A DNA stretch of 64,000 nt from Apostichopus japonicus (GCF_037975245.1 NC_092570.1:13092501-13156500); one strand, 5' to 3'; positions 24,825 through 39,862 are shown, counted from the first letter of the stretch. Program-made: numbers and translations. The notes: generated by a model from the letters alone, not told the origin.

Positions 24825-27070
24825 CTGTTTTAAAGTGGAAAAGAGCAGTTAGTAAACCTGAATATGATAATATGCTAGTGTCCTTGGACTCCAATATCTC
24901 AACCCCAATCTTGGCCCAATGTCTGACCCAGAGGGGAGAAGGGGTACACATGAGGCTTTCACCCCCATGAAATTGAAGACTGTAAACATTTTACTGCACT
25001 GGTGCATGTCAGTCTCTGAAGCAATAATATTCCTTGTTACTATATTATATTGATTCAAAACTAATTATATAGTTGCAATAAACTTTTAGGATTTTGGAGT
25101 AGCCGACAACAGGAACGAAATTAGGATTTAGGAGCACTTCACGTTTTAACAATTTTGATATGTTAACACTATCCTGGCTTCACTGATTAAATAGGCTTAG
25201 GGCCTAGCTCTTGCTAGGTTGGAGTTGGAGTTGGACGTGACAATGTTATTTTCTACGAAATTTTAACAGATTTGTAGGTGCAAACAACAAAGACACGTTT
25301 TTTTTAAATGAAAGCTGAAGGTTAAGGAACGTGAAGCATCAATCGAATTAGGACTCACCTTTGATGTTGTGACCTAGCCTACACAGACTTCAGTATAGAA
25401 ATAGTGTGCACGCTACCTAGGGCCTAAGTTAGAGCCCGTAGAGGCCCCTTTTCTTCTAAGTTCTATTTGAGGCGTATTACAACGAACCGAACTTGTCAAA
25501 AAATTGGCAAAATCGCTTGGTCAATAACTTCCTGGGCTCCTGCCTTTAATTGTACCGTAAATTGTCGAGAGGAATAATAAATTTAAAATGCCGGTATATC
25601 CTAGTCATTGAATCAACTTGAAGTAGGCCTAACGTTTAATACTAACTCACATCATGTAGTGTACTTCACTTGTTCACCTTTGACCCTCAAGTTTTATGTC
25701 AAATTCACGTACGTACATAATATAAGCCAACGAGGTAAATGAATCTGGAGAAACTATCACACAGTAAATACGCGAGTACGCGCGTACCATGTATGGGGGG
25801 TCATGTGATGTGTTCCAGGGTGGTACTAATATACTACTCTCCCTATTACGCATGATGATTTCACCCAACTAGTACGTAAATGTGTTTGCGTGCTTAGAGC
25901 AGCAGACGACACCCGTTACCTAGCAATAACCGTGCCTGTAGCCTAACGTGATAGCTATACTCCCGTCGAGCAGCATTAGGCTCTGTTCCATGAAGAATTC
26001 CGTGGTTGCACTGAACTAAACATTTCCCCACATTTCATTCACTTATAGCGTGTTGTAATAACGTTAGGCCATATGAGACAAAGCTTGCCCCTACAGCTGT
26101 ATTAATAAGTAAGATCTATTATGTAGAGACCTGCCTTCATTCAAGAGAATAAGGTTGAACGTTAGCATATTAGCACTATTTCGTAGGATTGAAGTACCAG
26201 TAGCTTCTTATGCCGTTAGTTCCCATGTCCGAACCGACCAATCTTTCACGAAGTCACTAACACTGTTCTCGAACTGCTGCAGAGAAATATCAGTATAGTA
26301 CCACCCTGGAACACATCACATGACCCTCCATACATGGTACGCGCGCACCCAATTGACATGAATCCTCCAGATTCATTTACCTCGTTGATATAAGCTTAAG
26401 GAGGTAGCACTTGTATGTTACTACGCGACTGTGGTCGCCGTTTTCTTGTTCGTCGGAAAATATCACAGAAACAGATTGTAGTAGTGGAAACCGTCAGGAG
26501 TGTCACTCGTTGACTTGTTAAATGGCTGTCAGCTTTGCTTGTTATTGCACTTGCTTCAAGTAGCATTTTTTCACTCACAATCAAGTCAGAATTGATTGAA
26601 ATATCTTTTCTAATCAGTTTGGGTTGTAGACAAGCCACACTACATGACACGGACGGTTTTTCGTCAAAGTCAGTCTAGAGCAATGTATAGGGTGTCCATT
26701 ATGTGTTTGCATGAACAACTTAAAAATAGTAATACACAAAATATGACGACAGATCATGAAGAAGTTCGAATTCAAGGTATAACGTTAAATGCTTGTCTAC
26801 ACTGCGGTTGGACACCTGCAATCACAAATAAGTTACTCTTGGCAGTTACATTAGCACACTGCGGTTCAAGCGTCCTTTGACTCGAGTCAGAGAACAATAG
26901 TATTCACTGTTGATGTCAGTGCTGTATGAAGATAAAAAACACTGATAATGTGCATTCTGACAGTTAACCCACCACAATGGAGGTTATAGGTCGGTTAATT
27001 ACGCGGTGACTTGATTCGGGTTTTCAAGAATGGTATGGTTTAGACATTTTATCCTTCACTGACCTTTTCA
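24825..27070. other. Internal DNA of the giant element without an assigned gene
   Basis: AT-rich sequence with the inverted repeat described next. Short open frames on both strands at 26396-26880 show no recognisable domain or convincing splice context. Confidence 0.4.
25723..26395. repeat. Inverted repeat pair with a spacer of about 450 bp
   Basis: The left arm (about 25723-25840) and right arm (about 26288-26395) are reverse complements over long stretches, including AACGAGGTAAATGAATCTGG and CATGTGATGTGTTCCAGGGT. The arms contain an internal indel, so they are old. They could be a MITE or foldback element, or two copies of one repeat in opposite orientation. Confidence 0.75.
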
Positions 27071-27074
27071 GGTT

Positions 27075-27240
27075 TGCCAAGCAGAATTACCAGAGATCAA
27101 TGCCTTAAACACCAGAAGTTATAAGTACCATATATTTGTCAAAACTCCTTTTTATTCTCAGAGGGTTATGGAATAATTTGTCTGAGAAAGTTGTACTTGC
27201 AAGTAGTGTACGAACATGGGAAGTATCACTTCCTTGGTAA
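27075..27240 (+). mobile_element. Possible LINE 3'-end relic
   Basis: Across two frames the sequence reads FYSQRVME, then WNNLSEKVVLASSVRTW, which resembles the C-terminal end of CR1/Jockey-type reverse transcriptase proteins. It is short and frameshifted. Confidence 0.35.
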
Positions 27241-28300
27241 GAATGGCTTTGGGTGTTCATTTAGAATATTTGAGAACAAATGGAGAGTGAATGCTTCCAG
27301 GAAAGTACTTTTTGAAAACGCCTAGCAATTTTAGCGTGCTATGATTTGGGGCGATTGGCTATGCACTTTCAATTTATTTTAAAAGCATACCCATATACAT
27401 GCAAGAAACAAAAACTCCATTTGGTTATTCTTAACACAAAATATATTTCATTATACGGAAATAAGTCCAAAAATTTTCCTCACCTTAATGCTGTTTGGGA
27501 TCAGCGGTATATTTCGAATCTTCATGTAATTGGTGACAAGGGCTCTTTGGTTCCAAAAGTAGAGTCCGGACAAGTCCGAAAAAAAGAAAAATCATAAGTC
27601 TTCCTCTGCCACACACCAATTTCTTGGTCTCGTCATTTTATAAAATTATTATTTAGGCGTTTCGAACTTTTTCGCAACTTCGGCTCTACGATTTTGCGTT
27701 TGGTGCATCCGTCCATGAGCAGTCTAACCTTGTCAGGGTATAAATACGTTGGTGGTCTGAACAACTCCCTGGTCTAACAAACGTATACGTATGTGTATGC
27801 AACTACCACAGTGAAAATTTACGATATCAAATAATAGTGCGGATGTTTGTGGTAGAAAAAAGACAACAAAGTCTGGTTGAACATCTCCACGTTTGCGGTC
27901 AACATCGAGAGGGCCGATGAAAGATTATATTACGTAATCATTCCTATCACGTTGCGTTCTCTCACACAGGAAATGAAGGTTAACGTTTTTTAAGTTGACG
28001 ACATGCCATGGCCTTAGCCTTTAATTAGAACTATAGTTGTAAATAATGAAAACAGTGTGTTTGGGGAATAGGATCATTTATATACCTACCAGTATGTGTA
28101 TGCATGGAGGTCAAAAACAGGTAAAAAAAAAACAGGTAAATTGGAGGTAAAAACAGTTTTCCCTCCATGGTGTATGCATGTGTGCATGCGTGAGTGTATG
28201 TATGTATGCAATGCATGTACATGTATAGGTATGGATGGATGGGAATAACAAAGAAGCTGCATTAAAAAAATATATGATGCATTTCATTGAAAATAAGGCT
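27241..28300. other. Internal DNA without an assigned gene
   Basis: AT-rich sequence with a short run of TGTATG-type repeats near 28150-28230. I see no gene. Confidence 0.4.
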
Positions 28301-28304
28301 GCAG

Positions 28305-29385
<1,081 letters not shown>

Positions 29386-32300
29386 TATAGTCTTAGACCC
29401 GTTACCGTTAAATATCATTGAATTTCTGTTATTGTGTGATTCCTGAAGAACAGATAAATGAAACGTTAACCTATGTGTACAACAAATTTTACATCATTAC
29501 TCACAATCACACATTCCCACTAGGATATTTTTAGTATTCAACAGGGTTGTATAGTATTTAGGTTGTCCCTTGCAATTTTAAAGTGAGTGTACGCAGGGAC
29601 GTAGCTAAGGCCTGAAGTTGGGGGGGGGGGGAATGCAGTGGCTGAAATTCCAACTGGATGGGTTTTGGAGCCAGAAAATTCCGACTGCTGACTTGAACCC
29701 CCCCCCCCAACCCGCACTACTCGTGAACGATACGGTCAGTGTTAGTCAGACATCCCATCTTTCGCGACTGCAATTTTGTTCCGAATTTTTTTGCGGTACA
29801 TTTGTAGCACTGGCCCTCACTTCACAAACTTATTAATCACTCTGGTTAAGCAACTGAGTTGAGTTATCTGCTTGATAGGCTACATAGACTACTAACTACA
29901 AAAGCTATGTTAATGTAACAAAGGGGAAAACCTTTTTTCAACAAATTATATTCGACAAAATACAGTGCTTTTTCCTAGCGCGCTTAATATTATTTTCTTG
30001 GGGGGGGGGGGGCTATTTATCACTTGCATGAAAACAATTTCAATTGTTCACATCATTCCAACTGAGCATTTGGAATGAAATGAACACTTAAACATTTTGC
30101 AGAAAAATGTTGAGTTGACGACTGATACAATAAGTTATCAATTCAACATTTTGCAGAAATTTTTCAATTGCTCCATTGGAATAAAGTGAACAATTGAACA
30201 TTTTGCCAAAAAATGTTCAATTGACGAGATAAGATATGTTGTCAATTAAACATTTTGCAGAAAATTTTTCATTGCTCAGATGGAATGAAGTGAACAACTG
30301 AACATTTTGCAGCAAAATGTCCAATTCACGAGATATGATAAGTTGTCAATTAATCATTTTGTAGAAAATTGTTCAATTGCTCAGTTAAAGCAACTAAGCA
30401 ATCCAACATTTTTTTTCTTATTTTTTATAAGATTTTATCTTGTTATCTAAACAATTTACTGAAAAATTTCACCCTATGGGGCAAAGTTTTTCTCATGTTG
30501 ATGGCACTTTAAAGCTTCCGTAGATAAGCATTGAGCGTTTTTATCGTATACGTTGTACAGTAGTTTTATAAGGCATTTTTTTTTACAGTATTCAAAATCA
30601 CACGAAGTTTTGTATGGTGGAGTATAAAGATCGCGAGATACAATTTCTAAATGTGACAAGGAAAACGTGGTAAATATGACTGATTAAAGGTCAATTTTGA
30701 CCGAAAATTGTAGGTCACTCACAAATTACAAGAATATATGAAATTAGAGTGCGACAGTCGGAAAAATTAGAGTGAGACAGTCAGAAATTCGGACTGTCGC
30801 ACTCAAATTTTCCAACTATCATCAGTTTTACAAACATTGGGGGTGGGGTGTGAGACACCCCCACCCCTCTAGCGACGTTCCTGAGTGTACGTATACACAC
30901 GGCACGTCGAATAATACACGGGCGAAACTCGCAGTGTCCTGCATTACCATTGAACTTCTGAGTTCGTATATTTTTCAAGAAACCGACACGGATACATACG
31001 ACAACGTATACCAATATGTAAATGTCTCTCAAGATCGGTATGTCATAGGCACCTATAGATGACTGAATTTCCCAGTGAGGTAAAATTCCTCCTAGATGGT
31101 AATCAAACGGTTTAAGAATTTTACCCAAAGGTGACCATATTTTAATATGTAGCATATATGGGGCCAATACATCATAACTTTAAGCCTTCGAAATAACCTA
31201 TTGTAGTTGCATATAACAAGGTTTGAACCTAACTGGAGACCAAAACTTCCCCGTATGCAACACCTTTGAAAAATAAAGAGGCGGGGGGGGGGGGGGTCGG
31301 AAAGAGGATTCAAGAAAGTTTGTAATATATAGGCTTCTTAAATAGTGCAGTTCCTAAAGGGTCTACTCGTTTGTATTGGGTTTAAATGCCTTCTAAATCG
31401 CTTAATTTTCAAACAGTTTCTGTGAAGACTACTATATTTCAGTCATACTTTCTCAAGCGTGGGCACAATGTCTAAGCGTGGGCACAATAAAGCGTGGGCA
31501 CACATGCATGTTAACCAATATGTATATGTGTAGTGTACGCGGCTGCGTGCAGTACATATGTTGTCTATGTATATATGTTAATCGTAATGTCTTTTTCCCG
31601 TTTTGATAGATGGGCTATAGTATGGGGTGCCTCCTATGATAGTAAGAAACCCGTTACCATTAAGTACCATTGACGTACCCATCAGTGGCGTCGCCGAAGG
31701 GGGGGGGGGGCTGGGGCCTGAAAAAATCGTGCCCCAGGTGCCATTCCCTTCAGATGCGGTTGTAGTGTTAAAAAAAATACTCAGACAAAAATCTTTATTT
31801 GCCTAAATTAAAAACATCAATATTGGACAGATGCAAGCCCGAAAATTACTTCAAGTTGCTAAATATAGCACCAGATTGCATCTGAGGACCCTTAAAATTG
31901 ATCCAAAATTCACAAAGTGGAAGGGAGAACTCTCCCCTATCACCCCTCCCCCAGGACGGCATTTAACAATACACATTGTGCCTCCATAAGTAAGTGATGT
32001 GCCCCCCCCCCCTGTACTACATGAAAGAGGACAGTAATGATGGATGAAGAACCCGAAGTACATCTGTTTTTCCGTATCACATATTATTTCACAAAAATTA
32101 CAAAATTTAAATCCCAATGACGTGCGGGCATAATCTATACGAATTCAATACATCACTAACTATAGGTGGTGGCGAGATCCTCAACCCTAAATGTGATAGA
32201 TTTTGTGTATAACTTCTGCATATCAGTTTCCAATCTTATTTCCGAAAATATTAATCAATAAGAAGTGCTGAATGTGAACAAATCCTAAATGAGAGTATAT

Positions 32301-34440
32301 GCCTAGAGTCGGCGAATAAACAATTTTGGTTGTAAAATGTATACATGATATTTTTCTCAAATTGATACATATGACCTTGAATTTTACCCATCTTTTTAAT
32401 TGTGTTAATGACAATGACATATGTAAAGGAGGATTTTGTAACACCTTTAGATCCAGAGATATGTGTGTTTTCCACGTCGCAAAAAAGTACGCCCTCTATT
32501 CCATCTTGTTGCTAAAATATGTTTTTTCCCTCTTTTGTTGGAGACTAGGTATTTTCCTTTATATAGTAACATGATTCAGCTAGGAGTTGATCACAATGCA
32601 CAGAGTAAATTGGTAAATTTGTATAATTATACTCCAAACAAATTAAAATAACCCTATCAATTAGACACAAGCATTTTACTGTTTTCCAAAATTATCATGA
32701 AAGTTTGATGTATTTTGCCACATTAGGAGGCTTTAAATGTATTGTCAATGTTAGTGCGATTAATTAAGTGAAAATAGCTATGGCTGTAGAAAATCGGAGG
32801 GTTGAGCGCCGTAGGCTAGGACTATATTGTAATGGACTTGTCGCAACAGAAATGTGTATGTGTTTGTGTATGGGTGAGGCGGGGGGGGGTGGGGATATAA
32901 TGATATTCTTTATAGCAAGTGATTTTAATGTTATGATCACAAGCTGGCTGAAAAAAAATATACCATAATTTATCTTACAAGCATGCAGCTATTTTTTTGG
33001 GTGGGGAGGGGGGGGGAGGTGGTCAGGTCGACCGTTGTTTATATAGGATCAGCAAAGTCGTTGGGAGCTGGGGTTAGCATCGATGTGGGGCAGATCTCCA
33101 TGCCCCTGCCCCCATACCCCACCGTGCTACTGTTTACAAACAAGTGAAAGCGACATTTTCCAAATGTATCCATGTAAACCACAAATGAATACTTCTACAG
33201 AAAGGCTAACCTAACACAAATAAGACTATAGGCATGCATGTGTGTTTGACAAGTAATACTGATGAGAACTCCGCATAGTGCATATTTTTACACAGTACAA
33301 CTAAACAAGTCTACTACAGTACTATTATAAAGGTTACCAGCGTTAGCCTTTTCACACAATAGATCTAGCGTATTTTTTCACCTTTCTAGGATTCCAGCAT
33401 ACGTTTTATCAAAAATCGCACCAAATCGGTAATTCACAAAATAATTACTTTGTTTTCTGAAACTTTGAGACCAAATTACCACTTGGCAACCCAATAAAAT
33501 ATATTTATAGGCTTCCGTGGCTTTTACACTATAATACCGCGTGAACTGCTTTAATATTAATGGGTTTTTCATACTTGGGTTTTTCATTAGGACTGAATCA
33601 GTATTTTTGTAAAATCCACAGTTAATTTTCTTGTATTATTTCCTGATTGTTATTAACCGTTTTAACTTGTTAAAATAATCACTAGACTGCCTATGATATG
33701 AATCAGTGCAACGAACAGTCAACGAATTATTGAAAACAACACATAACAAGTGAGTGAAACTGATTATCTAGCGTTTTCTGGGGTTTTATTTTGGCAAATC
33801 TAACGTTTTTTTGTTACTTGTCGCTGGTAACCCTGATTATTATTATTATGCTAACCGTAAATGACCTTTGGCCACCCCGTACTAGTTTTAAGTGATTGAC
33901 AGATCAGCTGTGCCGCAACCCATTACAACTCCCTGGTAGTACAGTAGATACTGTAAGTGTAATCGCACAAAAACAGCGTGTGTTATGACACATACGTTGT
34001 ACTCCCTGTCCCAGGGCAACTCCGAATATTGAGCCTATCGTTTTAAATTCTACACTTGTTGCTAGCGTCCATACTGACACGATTTTTATCGTCAACTCTT
34101 CTTCGAAATCGGGTGTTTTTCGTAAAAAGCTTGCATCCTGAATTCCTGACCATCGTCGATACAATACAACATAATAATCATAACTGACCTATGCATCTTA
34201 CGTAGCATTGTCACTCTAGCCTAGGCTATGAACATTGAAAACGAAAGTTTTGGACCAAATGTACTACTAGTACGCGATTTCCGGCTGCGAATGACACATT
34301 TCCAATCCGAATTTTTTACCGGCCCGGGCAAGGATCAGATCCATAGTACGGCTCGAGTGCAAATGCGACTGGATCAATGCATCAGTTTACCCCGTGGAGA
34401 GATGATCGTCTGATAAAATCAGAGGATCTGATCTGGATCT
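29386..34440. other. Internal DNA of the giant element, poly-G runs and minisatellite
   Basis: This contains homopolymer G- or C-runs (29621, 29699, 30001, 31270, 31699, 32001, 32881, 33009) and the minisatellite at 30045-30420. No frame shows a recognisable domain. Near 29593 is the word AGGGACGTAGCTAAGGCC followed by a G-run, similar to AGTGGCGT-plus-G-run modules at 12945, 31684 and 47430. Confidence 0.45.
30045..30420. repeat. 52-bp minisatellite with alternating half-units
   Basis: The word CATTTTGCAG recurs at 30093, 30147, 30199, 30251, 30303 and 30355. Units alternate between GGAATGAARTGAAC-type and ACGAGATA-type halves, giving a higher-order period near 104 bp. Confidence 0.8.
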
Positions 34441-34442
34441 TG

Positions 34443-34450
34443 TATAAAAG
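34443..34450 (+). promoter_or_regulatory. TATA-box candidate upstream of the transposase exons
   Basis: TATAAAAG lies about 1 kb upstream of the first transposase-like exon. A donor-like CTTAG|GTAAGT follows at 34481/34482, which would leave a first exon of only about 10 bases if both were used. At most one of the two signals is likely meaningful. Confidence 0.25.
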
Positions 34451-35444
34451 CACAAGTCCAAGAACAGATTTAAGAACTTAGGTAAGTGCTTATTTTCAAA
34501 TTTAATCTTTATAGCAGCAAATAGGCTCATATACTTCATTATTGCATACTGTACATGGTGCATATTGCTATAATTTATTTCAGGCTTTTCCAGTTACAAA
34601 CATGCCCCTCCCCCCAAGAAAAAAATAACAAAACATAAATAACAGTTTTGGCATATATATGTCCCTGCATGGTCCAGTGTGCAGATTTTTACTCACATTT
34701 GTTGCTCTCACTATGTGTGATTGTGGGAACTAGGGACTGTGTCCCAATGGCTAGGAAAATTATTGAAGGTCAGGCTATTTTATTGAAGTTAATGAGTTTT
34801 GTCCTTTTTTACAAGTTGTACTGAAGTTTGGTAGAACACTACCACTTCGACAAAATATTGTCAACTAAAAATTCACTTTTCAACATTGCAGCATTGATAC
34901 TGACATTTGAGAAGTCCTCTCCCTCCATACATCCACATACAGTACCTCACAGATGTGCAAGATTTCATAACAGGGCTACACAGTCTGCATAAAGTATATA
35001 CTAACCTCAGAAGCAATCAATTACAACAATATTGTCTTGCCTGATTGCAACTCCATTGTGGAAATAAAACCTGAAAACTTTGTCCCTTTGGTTGTGGTCA
35101 AACAGTGTGTCAATAAAGGATCATATGACACCTAGCCAGTTCATATCACAGTGTAAGGCAGTCTATACTGCAGCAACCAACAGTGAATATATACAGTCTT
35201 CAAAAGCAGGGCTAACCACAGAAAGGGAGTAAAACTGTTAAGCAGTGGTCATGCTCTGAGGACTTACTCTTTCAATGCATGCCTTTGGATACTGTTTCAC
35301 ATTCATGGCTCATATTATTGTGGTGTGCAGCTGAGTAAATGAAGATTTAGTTGTGCTCATTTGTCATTGTGCTCCACTTACATGGGAAACAAAATGTGTG
35401 AAGGAAACCTTACAAATTTTAACAAATTACCAGTTTTCTGTCAG

Positions 35445-36409
35445 AATGTAAAGAGGATGATCCTGACAAATTGGACATTGAGCCAACTCTTTTCTCATCT
35501 CCACACAAAAGCAAGGGAAATACATCCCTACCTAATACACTTAAAAGGAACGTGAGCATGGATAATGAAATGGAAAATTTGGAAGAGGAACCAACTTTAA
35601 ATAATCATACTAAAACAAAACTTTCACTGTCGTTTGAATGGGGCAGTCACTGTGAGTCACAACATCAGTACTATTTCTCCAGATACAACAAATGATTCGC
35701 TGTGGTTGTACCTTGACATAAGTTCAAATGGAAGTAGTAGCAGTAGCTTTGGTATTGCCAGAGAATTTTCTGCATCAATTTCTTCATGTGATCAAAACCT
35801 TTTTTTTTCACCAGGAGTGAGATAAAACGAAGGAGACGCAGTCAAGCATTTGATCCTCTGCCTATGTTCCAATCTGATTGCTGTGATGGTAGCTGTATCA
35901 AATCGCTTTCTTACGATGACCTAGAACAGTCTTTTCTAGAGGTTAGTGAAGTGAGGGAAACTGAGCTAAAGCAATTCACTCTGGACAAGATTTGGATTCA
36001 TCAGGAAAGATCATGTCACACCTGAGACAAATCTTGTTCTATTTATGTAATTTGTGGGAAGATTGTATGTGAGAAAGCATTTTGTATGTTCTTTGGTATT
36101 AGTAGCAAGTTATTCAAAGATTGTCTGAAATAATTTCAAGTTGGCAAGAAAAATGCAATTCATGGCAATAAAGGCAAGAAAAAGATGAGAACAAAAACTC
36201 CATTTGCACTAGCTTGGATGAGGTGTTTATTTGAACATATTGGAGATTACATGCCCCACAAAACAGAAGTGCACCTTCCAGTGTCATACACAAAGACTTC
36301 TCTCCATGCACGCATGAAGAAGGAAATGATAGAAATTGGCATTGGTGAACAAAGCATCATTTCCAAGGAATACTTTATGGAAATCTTTAGAAGAGTTCAA
36401 GATTCCTAA
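35445..36409 (+). pseudogene. N-terminal exons of a DDE-like transposase (DUF7869-type), decayed
   Basis: After an acceptor-like site at 35441-35444 a frame reads EDDPDKLDIEPTLFSSP and continues, with a frameshift, through a serine-rich part. A second acceptor (TTTTTTTTCACCAG ending at 35814) precedes SEIKRRRRSQAFDPLPMF. This frame continues through an in-frame TGA (36023-36025) and TAA (36131-36133) into VICGKIVCEKAFCMFFGIS and the stretch WMRCLFEHIGDYMPHKTEVH. The order (basic/serine-rich start, ICGK-VCEKAF-, GDYMP-K--HLP) matches, from memory, the region before the catalytic core in widespread transposase-like proteins carrying DUF7869. Later pieces lie at 37587, 40175 and 40923. Not functional as it stands. 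Confidence 0.6.
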
Positions 36410-37586
36410 TTATTTTATCTTGTGAATGTGCATGGATTTATGACAGTTATTGTTGCATACATTGCATGGGAAAAGGGGAATAAAATTTCAAATTCCTCAT
36501 AGCTAGTAGCTTTAAATTGATTAACTAGCATAAAGACATTGATAAAGTATACTGAAACTTGTGAGGTCGAAAGTGCTGTTGTAAGACTGTTTTGCCAGAA
36601 TTATCACACAAACAATAGCTGTGTACATTACAAATGATAACTTTCAAGTACTGTACATGGTCTGCTGATCAATCACAATTGGTGGGTTATAGCCCGGGGT
36701 GTCAAAACCACAGGCATTGCATCCTTTTTTCTTTGCTGACTATGGAGGCTTTAACTTCATACAATCCAGTGACATTTAATCTGTTTAGTTAACTACATGT
36801 GCAGTCCATTAAACATCTCTTCAGAAAAATTCATGTGTCTCTATTGTTAGCTTCAGCTTCAACAAGCACAAAGACTGTACTGTACATACTGGAGAGAATA
36901 CACCTCACAGCTAGTGTACCACTAAAGCTGCATTATCATTCCTTAAAAACATTAGAATTATTGTCACAAATTTTGATTTAAAGAAGTTCTAAAGAACATG
37001 TGACATAAGTTTGATTGCAACCTCCACTCAAATCAGGAGTAAAAGTGCTTTCTGCTGAAATGTCAATGAACAACTCCCTTAGATAGTGACATTTTCAGAA
37101 AGTTCCCCCAAATATGCCAGAAATTGAAATGTGCTTACCTTTGGTCAAACTTCTTTAATTGTTTTAATTTCCACCTTTGAGGACATTTACCTCAACTGTC
37201 TGGGAAAATGATTAGGGTCTTATTTCCAAACATCCCTATCAATTGGTCTAATAAATAACATGAGAAGATGTTGTACAGCTTTACTTGTTCTTTTCTCAAT
37301 TAGCTACTCTCAACACCCTATACTCCTTTAAAGGAATTCTCTAAAGTACCTAAAAGAATGCTTAACTTCAGTTATTATTAGTAAAAAATTTCAACATGCT
37401 CATTGCATTATTCTATGGGTATTCATGAAAACAACATGGTTCAAATTGACACAATAAAACTCTATCACTAATCACTACATAACTTTTTCTTGATTAGGTT
37501 AAGCAGTTCAATTTTACACCATTGTGTGAAGTAAAACTTATACTTTAAATGCTTAATTAAAGTATTTCAACATTATATTTTTCTAG
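36410..37586. other. Presumed intron of the dead transposase
   Basis: AT-rich, no open frame of interest and no recognisable repeat. Confidence 0.35.
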
Positions 37587-37687
37587 ACGACTGAGTTTAC
37601 TGTGAGTGGTACTTGAAAGAGGTAGCGGAAAGAACAAGGAGTGGAAAGGAAAATGAAGAATGCCGACAATTGCAAGAAGTTCATCTT
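37587..37687 (+). pseudogene. Small middle exon of the transposase relic
   Basis: An acceptor (ATATTTTTCTAG) precedes, and a donor (CTTAA|GTGAGT) follows, a frame reading VYCEWYLKEVAERTRSGK and then a Glu/Gln-rich helix ending HLNHLK. One TGA lies near its 5' end. The charged helical segment after a cysteine pair fits the linker between the N-terminal region and catalytic core of this protein type. Confidence 0.45.
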
Positions 37688-38658
37688 AATCATCTTAAGT
37701 GAGTCAAAATATTTTACTAATTTAGAATTAAAAGTTGATGTCTGCTTTCCTTTTTGAATCCTTGCAGAAGTCAAAAGCAATAGAAAGACTATCTATTCCT
37801 TCAAGTCCTCTATATGTGTGGGTGTGTCAGTGATGCTCCTAGTTAACACTTATCTCTTTCAAAAACTTGCTTGAACTACAAATTGGATATAGTAGCCCTA
37901 ACTAAGATGATAAACCATAAAGTTCAGAGAAAGGTCATTGGATCGGTCTCAAGTTTTCGTAACAAGTAATTAAAATGGCAGAAAATGAGATAGGGGCCTT
38001 TTCTAGCCCTACTCTGAGTGTGCTCTATATTCACAAGCAAAGGCATGTTTGAGTTTTAATTTCCATAGGATCCTTGCCCAGTAGTAGTTGTACGGCGAAA
38101 GTGCAAAAAAAAGTCAAGTGGGTGGTACGTTTTATGAACAGCGCCCTCAAACTTAAGAAATCTCACTTCTGGCCCTAATTGGGGGGTCCATTTTGGGCCT
38201 GTGGGTATATTTCAATTTTTTTTTAAATACCATTTTTCAGGAGCGTATTGACACTATTTTTAGAAACTCAAGTAAAAAAGTTGTGTATTTTGTGTTATCT
38301 ACTCAAATTTCTGACTCGAAAATTGCGAAAATCACCTCGTTCATATGTATGAAAATGCTTGCACAAGCTGATTTGAGTAATTCAAATGACAACAACTTCT
38401 TAGCATTAGCATACAGGTGCTTAACAATTAAGAGGGTGGTCCACTAGCATAAGGACTACAAATAAACTGCATTTCCAGGGTCATAGATGTCGAATGATGT
38501 CTGTGAACAGCTATTTTGGGCATTTCAAGGTCAAATTTGGTCACAATTAAAAGTTTTATTTTTGGTTTTCAATACAAACTAGTAAGATATGTATAGTTAT
38601 GATGCAAAGAATGTGCTAAATCATATTTTATATAAGTTATTAATGCTCTGGAGAGCAG
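37688..38658. other. Presumed intron or insertion DNA
   Basis: AT-rich. I see no gene or defined repeat. Confidence 0.35.
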
Positions 38659-39862
38659 CTTAAAGTGGCATATATGAGAGTTATATCAGCCCTACAGAAA
38701 CATGCTTGCGAGGGCAAACAGTGGTAACATTATATCTTCATTCAAGGAGATCATGCTAACAACATTAAGAACTATTGAAATGTATTAAAAGGGTTCTGTC
38801 TAATACTCTTTGACTCCAACCCCCCCCCCCCCCACACACCCTCCCCATAGTGCACTATGCATATTTGAATACATGCATACAGTATGTGACTGACTTTTAC
38901 TGCAAAGAGACTACATAAACATGCATTCAAGGTATACTGAATTATTGGTATGGTCCACAGTGTGCACTATATATGTGTGTACATGTTCAGTACAGTGTTA
39001 TTTTACACCAATTACTATTAAATACACACTGTCCAAGATAATGAACAGTATACACACTGTACATGTATTTACTGGTTAAACATTCCTTTTAAATTATTGA
39101 AAGTCTTTTAATTTATTGAATTAGCAAAAGAATTATACACTACATTGCAAATATTTAAAAAGACATTGAAATATGCACTTTGCACTATATATGTGTGTAC
39201 ATGTTCAGTACAGTGTTATTCTACACCAATTACTATTAAACAAACACTGTCCAAAAACATGTACAGTACACACTGCACATTTATGTACTGGTTAAACATT
39301 CCTTTGAAATTATTGAAAGTCTCTTAATTATTGAATTAGCAAAAGCATACACTAAATTGCAAATATTTAAAATGATACTGAAATATGCACAGTATTGAAT
39401 GGAATGACCACACATATATACACATATGATACACACATATATAGTGCACACTGTATGTATGCACTGGTTCACATTCATATTCTAATCTGATATAGGGTTG
39501 GGTAGAGGTTTTGGTTGGAAGGGGGTGAGTTACATGCATACAGACAATTTGAAGCAGAAGATTACCTTACCAAATAATTCAGTATACCTTGAATGCATGT
39601 TTATGCAGTCTCTTTGCAGTATTAAAATTCAGTAACATATATGCATACAAATCTGCATAGTGCACTATGGGGAGGGTGTTGGGGGGGGGGGTGAGAGGGA
39701 GTCAAAGAGTACTAGACAGAACCCTTTTAATAAATAACATTTCAATAGTTTCTAATGTTGTTTTACGTGGTCTCCTTGAATGAAGATACAATGTTACCAC
39801 TGTTTGCCCTCGCAAGCATGTTTCTGTAGGGCTGATGTAACTCTCATTTTCGCCACTTTAAG
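38659..39862. mobile_element. 1.2-kb foldback element with about 300-bp inverted arms
   Basis: The arms 38659 to about 38955 and about 39550-39862 are reverse complements. They begin CTTAAAGTGGC and end GCCACTTTAAG, and share AACATGCTTGCGAGGGCAAA and TATACTGAATTATT. The centre holds a direct repeat of about 200 bp (GTACATGTTCAGTACAGTG at about 38980 and 39197). It has no coding capacity. It lies inside a presumed intron of the transposase relic, so it inserted later. The exact target duplication is unclear. Confidence 0.8.

Noticed and set aside
25359-25470. First exon of the minus-strand gene ending at a good donor
   Set aside because: The frame needed to join the exon at 24682-24824 has a stop just upstream and no start codon, so the link is unsupported.
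30781-31167. 128-codon minus-strand frame inside the giant element
   Set aside because: There is no recognisable domain, splice context or paralogous copy, and it overlaps a G/C-run. Likely chance.
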